Assembly (NCBI GenBank): GCA_011192085.1
Contig: DUEQ01000068.1
Location: 1-9,410 of the forward strand
Direction of reading: 5' to 3'
Source of the DNA: Caldilineae bacterium
GTDB lineage: Bacteria > Chloroflexota > Anaerolineae > J102
DNA length: 9,410 nt
A program made the position numbers and the translations under genes. Under the pieces are notes generated by a model, which was not told where the DNA came from, searched no databases, and saw nothing but the letters and a program-made list of their open reading frames with translations. Of the stretch, positions 1 to 6,691 are shown piece after piece (the stretch's first letter is position 1; each line of letters opens with the position of its first letter).

Positions 1-55
1 TGTTGGTTGCAGCGCTCATACATTTCCCGGCGTCTTTCTCTCCGTTTCCCCCCAT

Positions 56-60
56 AGGAG
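56..60 (+). promoter_or_regulatory. Ribosome binding site of the SdrD-B/YVTN protein gene
   Basis: AGGAG lies 9 nt upstream of the ATG at 70, a normal Shine-Dalgarno distance, and it decides the start of the large exported protein. The promoter is not visible in the 69 bp available and probably lies left of the window. Confidence 0.75.
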
Positions 61-69
61 ACCCGTTCG

Positions 70-3000
70 ATGTTTCCCCCAACAGTTGTTTCCTTCCCCC
101 GCTTGCAGATCATAGGGCGCATCCTGACGGCGTTTGGAGCCTTGTTGTTGCTGTTGAGCATCGGCTATTTTGCCCTGGCCGCGCCCAACGCCACCGTCGT
201 GATCCAGGCCGACCCCGGAGCTTCGGCCACGCTTCTCCCTGGAGAACAGGAGCAGATCACCTGGGTGATCACGCCCGACACCCAGCAGACCCCCATGCAG
301 ACGGTGTTCACCATGGTCAATCAGGATAACGTCGTCATCACCCAGGCGACCTATACATCCCCACCAGGCTTGCTCGGCCCCTACACCTTCGTCTATACCC
401 TGCCCGTCACCTACACCACGCCCGCGTCTCTGCCCTTCGAGCGCTACACCGCCAGGGTAGCGTACAGCTCGGGCTCGGGGGAGGTAATCGACGGGGAGAC
501 CATCTTTTTCGTGGATGACCAGGCGGGGCGATTGCAGATCATTAAATTCGATGACCTCAATCTCAACGGCGTGCGAGACCCTGGCGAGCCAGGGGTGGCC
601 AACGTCACCTTCCGCATCCAGTTCCCCGCCCCTTTCACCGATACGGAATTGCTGACGCAAACCAACAGCGCCGGCGAGATCCTGTTCGAGCAACTGGGAA
701 CGGCCACCTACACGGTCACCGAGATCGTGCCTTTGGGAACCATCCCCACCACCACCACAATACAATCCGCGGCGGTGCAGGCGGGGATGACGACGACCTT
801 GTTTTTCGGCAACGCCACCTTCCCCGGCGGCATCGAAGTGACCAAATTTCACGATAGGGACGGCGACGGCGTGCGAGACCCTGGCGAAGGCCCGCTGTCG
901 GGCGTGCATTTCGAGGCCAGCGCCCCCTGCGGCCAGACCGCGTCGGGCGAGACCGGCGCTGACGGCGTCCTGGCATGGCCGGGGCTGTGCGTGGGCGAAT
1001 GGACCATCACCGAAACCGCGACCAACGGCTACCAGATGACCACGCCCGCGGTCCAAACCGTGGTTGTTACATCGGGCGTCACCAGCACCGTGAGCTTCGG
1101 CAATCAGGGGGTGGGCGAGTTGGTCGTCGTCAAGTTCGAAGACCTCAACGACAACGGGATGCAGGACCCGGGCGAAGATGTCTGGCCCGGCATCAATGTC
1201 GTCTATGAAAACAAATATGGCGACACCGACAGTTGCACCACTGATCAGCAGGGCCAGTGCCGCTTCCAACTGATCCCAGAAGGACTCTACACGGTGACGG
1301 AGATCCTGCTCCCCAACACCATCCCCACCATCAGCGATGAATTTACCGCCACGGTCGCGCCCGGCGACACAGTCACCGTCACCTTCGCCAACCGCAAGCT
1401 GGGCTTTTTGCAGATCAACAAGTTCGAGGATGTAGATGGCGACGGCGTACAAGACCCGGGCGAGCCCGCGTGGCCGGGCGTGCCCATGATCATCACCAAC
1501 GCCTACGGCGATATGGACACGTGCACCACCGACGCCAACGGCGAATGCCTCTTCCTCGACCTGCCGCGCGGCGTCTACACCGTGACCGAAACCCTGTCCC
1601 CCTACGCCGAAGCCATCTCCGGCGACGTCCTGACCGCCACCGTCGTGCACAGCGGCATCAGCCAGGTGATCTTTGCCAACCGCCGCCTGGGCGATCTTCA
1701 GATCATCAAATTCGAAGACGTCAACGGCGACGGCGTGCGAGACCCGAACGAGCCCGCCTGGTCGGGCGTGGCCGTCACCATCACCAACGAATTCGGCGAT
1801 GTGGACGCATGCACCACCGACGCCAACGGCGAATGCACCTTCCTCCGCCGTCCCATCGGGATCTACACCATCACCGAGGAGCCGCCCCCCGACACGGCCG
1901 CGGTCATCGGCCCGGTGATCACCACCACCCTCGACTACGCCATCACCCGCACCGTCGCCTTCGCCAACCGCCGCCTGGGCGCCCTCGCCGCCCACGTATT
2001 CTGGGATATCAACGGCAATGGGACGCAGGACGCGGACGATCCGGACCAGCCGGGCTTCAGCCTGAGCTATCTCAATGAGTATGGCGAAAGGGGAACGGGC
2101 GTCACCGACGCCAACGGCGAGGTCTTGTGGCAAAACCTGGGCGTCGGCGTTTACACCACGACGCTGAACCTGGCCAACGGCTGCCAGGCCACCACCGCGG
2201 ATCCCCTCGTCAGCGACGTGCTCTACGGCCAGACCGCTTCGCTCCAATTCGGGTATCGCTGCATCCTCTACCTGCCCCTCGTGCTGCAAGATTGGCCGCC
2301 GCCCACGCCCACGCCCACATCGACCCCCACGCCCACCGCCACCCCGACGCCCACGGTCACGCCCACCCCTACCATCACCCCGACGCCCACGCACACCCCC
2401 ACCGCCACCCCCACGCCACCTTCGCCCATCATCCCGATCCCCCATCCCGAGACCACCGCCATCGACGATGAAACCAACCGGCTCTACATCGCCAGCCGCT
2501 CCACGAACCGACTCCACGTGGTGGATGGATGGACCAACGCAAGCATCACCTCGGTTCCGGTGGGTCAGGCCCCCTTTGGCGTGGCCGTCAATCCAGTAAC
2601 GAAACGGGCCTATGTCGCCAACACCCAGAGCGACTCCCTCTCGGTTATCGATCTGACGAGCCACGCGGTCATCGCCATCATCGACTTCGATCCGGGCGCC
2701 ATGCCCATCCAGGTCGCGGTCAATCCCGATACGAACAAGATCTACGTCACCCTGCATGATCACAACGCCCTGGCCGTCATCGACGGCGGGACCAACGCCC
2801 TGATGAAAACCCTACCCGATCTCCCGGGCGCGTTCGATGTGATCGTCAACCGCCCTGACAACCAGGTGTATGTCAGCACCCGGGATGGCCGCTTTGTCAG
2901 CATCATCGATGGCGCTACCGACACCGAAAAGACCCGCCTCTATCCCGGCGGCGAGACCTTCTCCCTGGCCTTCGACCCTGGCCTCAAACAGCTCTATGTG

Positions 3001-3399
3001 ATCATCGACCCGAACGTCCTTCTGGCTCAACTGGACGAGTTGCCCATCTACCTCCCCCTACCCCACCTCTTCCGTCAGGAGGAGACCAACCCCAACGTCG
3101 TCGTCATCTTCGAGGTGAAGCCCAACTACGATTTCGGACGACGGGGGCATCTTGTGGCTGATGAAGCGGGTCCTCAGGGCGGCCTGGGCATCGCGGCCAA
3201 CGCCGCGACGGGCCACCTCTTCATCAGCAACAGCGCAGCCGATACCCTCACCATCTTCGATGGCGCTGGAATGACCGAACTGGCCACCCTGCCCATGGAT
3301 GGCGATCCCGGCGATGTCGCCGTTAATCCGAATACGAACCGGGTGTATGTTAGCAACCGCAGCGCCAACGTCGTGCGCATGATCCTCGACAACTGGTAA
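70..3399 (+). CDS. Exported SdrD-B-like repeat protein with C-terminal seven-bladed YVTN beta-propeller
   Basis: This 1109-residue surface or secreted protein probably has an adhesive or binding role; the ligand is unknown. Residues 17-38 form a hydrophobic signal segment ending in ALAA, so cleavage near 38 is likely, though it could stay as an anchor. Residues 39-154 look like a beta-rich domain I cannot name. Six SdrD-B-like repeats start at 155, 255, 351, 447, 543 and 639. Each opens with a [KV]FxDxN/DxN/DGxxD loop like the Ca-binding loops of staphylococcal Sdr B domains. The last five are exactly 96 residues apart and each carries one cysteine pair. The tract CILYLPLVL (731-739) precedes a Thr-Pro linker (743-786). 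Seven YVTN-type blades follow (about 796, 837, 881, 923, 965, 1040, 1082), with about 33 extra residues in blade five. No LPXTG or other C-terminal anchor is present. The stop is 19 bp before the next gene. Domain calls are firm; the biological role is inferred. Confidence 0.93.
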   Translation: MFPPTVVSFPRLQIIGRILTAFGALLLLLSIGYFALAAPNATVVIQADPGASATLLPGEQEQITWVITPDTQQTPMQTVFTMVNQDNVVITQATYTSPPGLLGPYTFVYTLPVTYTTPASLPFERYTARVAYSSGSGEVIDGETIFFVDDQAGRLQIIKFDDLNLNGVRDPGEPGVANVTFRIQFPAPFTDTELLTQTNSAGEILFEQLGTATYTVTEIVPLGTIPTTTTIQSAAVQAGMTTTLFFGNATFPGGIEVTKFHDRDGDGVRDPGEGPLSGVHFEASAPCGQTASGETGADGVLAWPGLCVGEWTITETATNGYQMTTPAVQTVVVTSGVTSTVSFGNQGVGELVVVKFEDLNDNGMQDPGEDVWPGINVVYENKYGDTDSCTTDQQGQCRFQLIPEGLYTVTEILLPNTIPTISDEFTATVAPGDTVTVTFANRKLGFLQINKFEDVDGDGVQDPGEPAWPGVPMIITNAYGDMDTCTTDANGECLFLDLPRGVYTVTETLSPYAEAISGDVLTATVVHSGISQVIFANRRLGDLQIIKFEDVNGDGVRDPNEPAWSGVAVTITNEFGDVDACTTDANGECTFLRRPIGIYTITEEPPPDTAAVIGPVITTTLDYAITRTVAFANRRLGALAAHVFWDINGNGTQDADDPDQPGFSLSYLNEYGERGTGVTDANGEVLWQNLGVGVYTTTLNLANGCQATTADPLVSDVLYGQTASLQFGYRCILYLPLVLQDWPPPTPTPTSTPTPTATPTPTVTPTPTITPTPTHTPTATPTPPSPIIPIPHPETTAIDDETNRLYIASRSTNRLHVVDGWTNASITSVPVGQAPFGVAVNPVTKRAYVANTQSDSLSVIDLTSHAVIAIIDFDPGAMPIQVAVNPDTNKIYVTLHDHNALAVIDGGTNALMKTLPDLPGAFDVIVNRPDNQVYVSTRDGRFVSIIDGATDTEKTRLYPGGETFSLAFDPGLKQLYVIIDPNVLLAQLDELPIYLPLPHLFRQEETNPNVVVIFEVKPNYDFGRRGHLVADEAGPQGGLGIAANAATGHLFISNSAADTLTIFDGAGMTELATLPMDGDPGDVAVNPNTNRVYVSNRSANVVRMILDNW
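532..2253 (+). repeat. Six tandem SdrD-B-like repeat units, 288-bp period
   Basis: Repeat units begin at 532, 832, 1120, 1408, 1696 and 1984. The first interval is 300 bp and the other four are exactly 288 bp (96 codons). The DNA itself is conserved between units: an 18-bp string (CACCGACGCCAACGGCGA) occurs at 1527, 1815 and 2103, spaced 288 bp, and units four and five share a perfect 27-bp block at 1522-1548 and 1810-1836. Units one and two share 21 bp around the DPGE codons (567-587 and 867-887). This suggests growth by in-frame tandem duplication, most recently among units three to five. Confidence 0.9.
2296..2427 (+). repeat. Thr-Pro linker with an 18-bp period (xTPTPT)
   Basis: This low-complexity coding tract gives PPP followed by repeated TPTPT units separated by S, A, V, I or H (residues 743-786). 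The period is six residues or 18 bp. It forms an extended, probably glycosylated hinge between the repeat stalk and the propeller. Such tracts are common in exported Chloroflexota proteins, as I recall the group. Because it is repetitive DNA, its length may vary between strains. Confidence 0.88.
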
Positions 3400-3418
3400 A
3401 GCCCGCCCAATCGCCCCT

Positions 3419-4951
3419 GTGTCCCATCGATACGTTTGCAGTCACTGCGGCAAGCCCATCTCGCCCGTACAGAACCACTGTCCCCACTGCGGCGCGGACA
3501 TCGACTGGCAGAAGGCGGTGGGGCGCGTCGTCCATCTCGATTATCGGCCCGCTGCCCAACGGCGGCGGGCTCGACGACGCAAACGCCTGTTGGGCCTGGC
3601 CCTCCTGTTGGGGATGGGGTGGCTGCTGGTCTGGGGATGGAATCGCGAAGCTGTCCAGGCGCGATGGGCGGCCCACCTGGGCCCGGCCGCTTACCAGGAT
3701 TATGAACTGGGCGTGGCGGAATTGAAAGCAGGGAATCTGGATCAGGCCCGATTCCACCTTGGACGCGTTCTGAATGCGTTGGGAAATCGGCGGCCTGATC
3801 CCACGCCCCCTCCGACCCCCTATACCCTGCCCCCGCCTCCCATTGCCACGCCGACATTCACTCCGCCGCCCGCGCCCTCGCCCTCAGCGTCTCCCCTCGC
3901 GCCCACGCCCGAGCCCACCCATCGCGCGTCGCCATCTCCTGCGCCCGCCATCCACCCCACCGTGACAGCACTCATCCAGCAGGCGGAAGCGCTGGCCGAT
4001 AAAGCTCCTTGCGCCGCGGAGGAGCTGATGTCCCAGGCCCTGAGCCTGTCCGACACGCCCGACATCGAGGCCCGTCGCCAGGAGCTGGACGCGCGTTGCC
4101 GGGGCGTGTTCAGCTCTCCCCTACCCGCACCCTCGCCCCTCCAAACCATCCTCTTCACCACCTACGACACCCGCGCGGGCCGCTACGCCATCCGAGCCTG
4201 GAGCCTGGGCTCCCGGCTGCCGGGGCCGCCCTTCATCGAGGGGGCCATGCAACCCGCCTGGGGCCTGCATGGCGAGGTCATCTACCGCTATGATGACGCC
4301 ATAACGCCGGGCCTGCACCTCCGGCAGACCGACGGCGTCATCCAGCGCATCACCAAAGGCGGGGAGGACAGTCATCCCCGCTGGGGTCCCGATGGCCGTC
4401 AGGCCATTTTCACCTCCGTCCGACGCAACGCCGACCAGACGCCCTGGCTCTATCTGGTGGATATCGCCACCCGCTCGGTGGAAGCGCTGACTCCGGGGCA
4501 AAACGCCGACTGGTCGCGCGATGGGCGCATCGTCTTTCATGGCTGCGATGCCGGGGGCGAGCGCTGCGGTCTATGGCTGCTGGACCCTGTCACCCTGCAA
4601 CGGACCCAGCTCACCGACAATCCTGCGGATAACTCTCCCGCATGGTCGCCTGACGGGCGATTTATAGCCTTTATGTCGAGTGGACGCAGTGAAAGCTGGG
4701 ATGTCTTCCTCTTAGACATGGAGACGGGCGACATCATCCCCACCTCCCTCCATCCGGCGGAAGACGGCCTGCCCGCGTGGTCGCCCGATGGGCGCGCCGT
4801 GGCGCTGCTTTCAAATCGGGCGGGAGATTGGGCCATCTATGCCTGGAGTCTCGATGATCTCACCGCCGAACGACTCATTCCCGTGGCCGCGACCCTGCCC
4901 AACTGGCAGCAGGCGGGCTTCGACTGGAGCGCTGGCGGCCTAAACCCGTAA
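3419..4951 (+). CDS. Zinc-ribbon, single-TM protein with extracytoplasmic TolB/PD40-type beta-propeller
   Basis: This 510-residue membrane-anchored protein has no known function. Residues 7-24 form a CxxC...CxxC zinc ribbon (Cys 7, 10, 21, 24). A very basic stretch (RRRARRRKR, 48-56) precedes one transmembrane helix (about 57-75), so by the positive-inside rule the ribbon is cytoplasmic and the rest is outside. Residues 92-122 resemble one TPR-like helical pair, 127-180 are a Pro/Thr/Ser-rich linker, and 181-230 are helical with Cys198 and Cys227. From 240 to the end are about six PD40/TolB-type blades carrying WSPDGR or variants (for example 318-325, 409-414, 454-459). The start is GTG: the frame is closed by a stop at 3380 and no other start codon lies before 3419. 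No Shine-Dalgarno is visible, and the 19-bp gap to the previous gene suggests co-transcription and possible translational coupling. A sensory or scaffold role is inference only. Confidence 0.88.
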   Translation: MSHRYVCSHCGKPISPVQNHCPHCGADIDWQKAVGRVVHLDYRPAAQRRRARRRKRLLGLALLLGMGWLLVWGWNREAVQARWAAHLGPAAYQDYELGVAELKAGNLDQARFHLGRVLNALGNRRPDPTPPPTPYTLPPPPIATPTFTPPPAPSPSASPLAPTPEPTHRASPSPAPAIHPTVTALIQQAEALADKAPCAAEELMSQALSLSDTPDIEARRQELDARCRGVFSSPLPAPSPLQTILFTTYDTRAGRYAIRAWSLGSRLPGPPFIEGAMQPAWGLHGEVIYRYDDAITPGLHLRQTDGVIQRITKGGEDSHPRWGPDGRQAIFTSVRRNADQTPWLYLVDIATRSVEALTPGQNADWSRDGRIVFHGCDAGGERCGLWLLDPVTLQRTQLTDNPADNSPAWSPDGRFIAFMSSGRSESWDVFLLDMETGDIIPTSLHPAEDGLPAWSPDGRAVALLSNRAGDWAIYAWSLDDLTAERLIPVAATLPNWQQAGFDWSAGGLNP

Positions 4952-5042
4952 AATAGACATTATATCAGACTTCCTTTTTCACTTTTCACTTCATCTTGAC
5001 AAACCAAGCCAATGTTACTTTCGAAACAGGAGGTTCCAACCC
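4952..5042 (+). other. AT-rich intergenic spacer with a lone TTGACA
   Basis: This 91-bp spacer is clearly richer in A and T than its surroundings (CTTTTTCACTTTTCACTTCA around 4974-4993). A perfect -35-like TTGACA sits at 4996-5001, but no acceptable -10 follows at 16-18 bp (TTTCGA at 17). The promoter call is therefore weak. I saw no hairpin with a T-tract that would terminate the preceding gene, so read-through into the next gene is possible. Confidence 0.35.
5028..5034 (+). promoter_or_regulatory. Perfect Shine-Dalgarno of the three-TM protein gene
   Basis: AGGAGGT, complementary to the 16S rRNA 3' end, ends 8 nt before the ATG at 5043. It is the strongest ribosome binding site in the window and is good evidence that the short membrane ORF is a real, well-translated gene. 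Confidence 0.85.
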
Positions 5043-5480
5043 ATGTTCTTCGCCTTGCTTATCGTCACCCTGCTCGTTTCCTTGCTGGTCTCCTATCTCG
5101 TCGTCCGCGCCTTCCATCGCCCCATCACCACCATCCTGGAGCGGATCGTCGGGCCGGAGATCGCGAGCGCCTGGGCGAAATACATGACATTCGCCATTTA
5201 TGTCGTGGGCATCTCGGGCGGCGTGCGCATCTATGAATTGGAGCTCTACCTCCCCCAACCGGAAAGCTTCACGCCCGAAGGCCAACCCATCCCCCCCTAT
5301 CAGCTCACCCTTACCCCCGAACGCTGGGTGCTGGAGATCTACAGCACCATCATCTCCACCTTGCAGGCTCTGGCCTGGATACTGCTGCTCTTCTTCCTCT
5401 TCGCCATGATCGCCTACGTCATCATCCGCATTTGGGGCGGGCGCAAAGCCGCCGACAAGGAGAAAGGCGAATCCGCCTAG
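5043..5480 (+). CDS. Small three-TM membrane protein of unknown function
   Basis: I do not recognise a family for this 145-residue protein. Transmembrane segments are predicted by eye at about 2-22, 45-64 and 103-131. Basic residues follow the first segment (RAFHR, 22-26) and the last (GGRKAADKEK, 132-141). The acidic, Pro-rich loop 65-100 lies between segments two and three. The positive-inside rule gives a short N-terminus outside, loop 23-44 inside, loop 65-100 outside and the C-terminus inside. It has no cysteine and no obvious catalytic motif. It lies 91 bp after the zinc-ribbon gene on the same strand and has a perfect Shine-Dalgarno. The hydrophobicity pattern and start signals make it a real gene. 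It could be an accessory subunit of an envelope complex, but nothing here identifies a partner. Confidence 0.8.
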   Translation: MFFALLIVTLLVSLLVSYLVVRAFHRPITTILERIVGPEIASAWAKYMTFAIYVVGISGGVRIYELELYLPQPESFTPEGQPIPPYQLTLTPERWVLEIYSTIISTLQALAWILLLFFLFAMIAYVIIRIWGGRKAADKEKGESA

Positions 5481-5662
5481 GGCCGTGATGCATTTTGACG
5501 TCATCTCATGCCATCTGCGTCATCCGCGGAGAGAAAGTTCATAACAGGCTCGAGGTTGACGTCGAAAAACCCTTTCGCGTGCCACAACCATGTTCAGCGC
5601 AACCTGTCAACGAGACTGGCGTCAACGAGCCGACCTGTATCGTCATTTTTCAAAAGCAAAAA
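5481..5662. other. Intergenic region rich in CGTCA/TGACG motifs upstream of ctaB
   Basis: I see no supported gene here. CGTCA or its complement TGACG occurs at 5496, 5499, 5518, 5557, 5620 and 5641. Two share the longer form TTGACGTC (5495-5502 and 5556-5563). GTCAACGAG is directly repeated at 5606-5614 and 5621-5629, and GTTGACG at 5555-5561 is inverted relative to CGTCAAC at 5620-5626. An imperfect dyad (GATGCAT at 5487 with ATGCCATC near 5508) has no T-tract, so it is a poor terminator. These are candidate operator sites for ctaB; no regulator is known from the sequence. Confidence 0.4.
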
Positions 5663-5691
5663 TTGACAAGCGCCCGCGCGTTGGCTACAAT
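5663..5691 (+). promoter_or_regulatory. Sigma-70-type promoter of ctaB
   Basis: TTGACA (5663-5668) is a perfect -35, followed by a 17-bp spacer and TACAAT (5686-5691), one mismatch from the -10 consensus. Transcription should start near 5698, giving a leader of about 36 nt before the ATG at 5734. This is the best promoter in the window and indicates that ctaB is transcribed independently of the genes to its left. Confidence 0.82.
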
Positions 5692-5722
5692 GCCCCCATC
5701 TCGCCAGCCACCTTCTGACTTT

Positions 5723-5726
5723 GGAG
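5723..5726 (+). promoter_or_regulatory. Ribosome binding site of ctaB
   Basis: GGAG lies 7 nt upstream of the ATG at 5734. A nearer ATG at 5729 is in another frame and is only 2 nt from the GGAG, so 5734 is the better start. Confidence 0.7.
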
Positions 5727-5733
5727 CAATGCC

Positions 5734-6681
5734 ATGCCCCAGACGGCCACCTCTTCCAACGAGAGCGTTCAGATCCCTGCCAAAGCTGCGGTGAAACCGG
5801 GTGTGTTGCGCACCTACATCGCGCTGATGAAGCCCAAAATCATCCTGCTGTTGTTGATTACCACCTGGGGCGCGATGCTGGTGGCCGGAGGAGGACGCGT
5901 GGGATTCTGGACCTTTGTGTGGACGACTCTGGGGGGGATTCTGTCCGCGGGCGGATCCAACGCCATCAATCATTATCTGGACAGGGATATCGATGAACTC
6001 ATGTACCGCACCAAGCGGCGTCCCATCCCCGCGGGCTGGGTGAAATCCTCCCACGCCATCGCCTTCGGCATCGTCCTTAACATCCTGGCCTTCGCATTGC
6101 TCTCCATCCAGATCAACCTCCTGGCCGCGATCCTGGCTCTGATGGGGGCGCTCTACTACATCTTCATCTACACCATCTGGCTCAAGCGGCGCACCCACCA
6201 CAATGTGACCATCGGCGGCGTTGCCGGGGCCATCCCTGTGCTGGTAGGTTGGGCCGCGGTCGTGGGCGGACTCGATCTGACCGCTTGGCTGCTCTTCCTC
6301 ATCGTTTTCCTATGGACTCCGCCGCACATCTGGGCCCTGACCCTGGTGGTGAAGCGGGATTACGCGCGGGTGGACGTGCCCATGTTGCCCGTCTCGGTGG
6401 GCGAATCCAAAGCCCGCCGCCAGATATGGTTCTATTCCTGGACCTTCTACGCCAGCACACTGCTGCCCACTCTCTTGCGCAGCATGGGCTGGTTTTATCT
6501 GATTGTGGCGCTGATCACCGGGGGGCTTTTCATGCGGGGCGCGTATCGGGTCTATCGCGAAGGGCAAAAGAAGGAAGCGTTCAGCCTCTACAAATACTCA
6601 TTGCTCCATCTGGCCCTGCTTTTCGGGGGCATGGTCGTCGATACCGTGCTGATTCGAAGCTACCCGTGGATGGGTTGGTGA
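5734..6681 (+). CDS. ctaB: Protoheme IX farnesyltransferase (heme o synthase)
   Basis: This integral membrane prenyltransferase of the UbiA superfamily adds the farnesyl group of farnesyl diphosphate to the heme b 2-vinyl group, forming heme o. Heme o is the precursor of heme a for heme-copper oxidases. The 315-residue length is normal. The first Asp-rich motif is NHYLDRDID (79-87), followed by the conserved RRPIP (95-99). The family hallmark LWTPPHIWAL is at 193-202, and the second polar motif (KRDYARVDVPMLPV, 207-220) is also typical. Several hydrophobic helices span 28-53, 59-75, 107-150, 157-206 and 232-310. No catalytic residue appears missing. It has its own near-consensus promoter and GGAG site. 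Cox subunit and ctaA genes are not in this window, so it is detached from an oxidase operon at least on the visible side. The alternative symbol is cyoE. Confidence 0.96.
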   Translation: MPQTATSSNESVQIPAKAAVKPGVLRTYIALMKPKIILLLLITTWGAMLVAGGGRVGFWTFVWTTLGGILSAGGSNAINHYLDRDIDELMYRTKRRPIPAGWVKSSHAIAFGIVLNILAFALLSIQINLLAAILALMGALYYIFIYTIWLKRRTHHNVTIGGVAGAIPVLVGWAAVVGGLDLTAWLLFLIVFLWTPPHIWALTLVVKRDYARVDVPMLPVSVGESKARRQIWFYSWTFYASTLLPTLLRSMGWFYLIVALITGGLFMRGAYRVYREGQKKEAFSLYKYSLLHLALLFGGMVVDTVLIRSYPWMGW

Positions 6682-6691
6682 GGGAACCCCA

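Noticed and set aside
16..2763. A 915-codon open frame on the minus strand opposite the SdrD-B/YVTN gene
   Set aside because: It is a mirror of the repeat-rich plus-strand gene: low-complexity Gly/Val/Asp/Arg sequence echoing the 96-residue repeats, with no recognisable domain. The plus-strand gene has a signal peptide, repeats, a propeller and a ribosome binding site.
4996..5024. Sigma-70 promoter for the three-TM gene
   Set aside because: The -35 TTGACA is perfect, but the hexamer at 17 bp (TTTCGA) and its neighbours at 16-18 bp do not resemble a -10, so it is not called as a promoter.
4986..5504. A 172-codon minus-strand frame over the three-TM gene
   Set aside because: Its product is polar, Gly/Asp/Glu-rich and domain-free. 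The plus-strand frame has TM segments with correct charge topology and a perfect Shine-Dalgarno.
5495..5794. A 99-codon plus-strand frame across the ctaB upstream region
   Set aside because: It starts with TTG without a ribosome site, runs through the consensus promoter and Shine-Dalgarno of ctaB, and overlaps the ctaB start in another frame.
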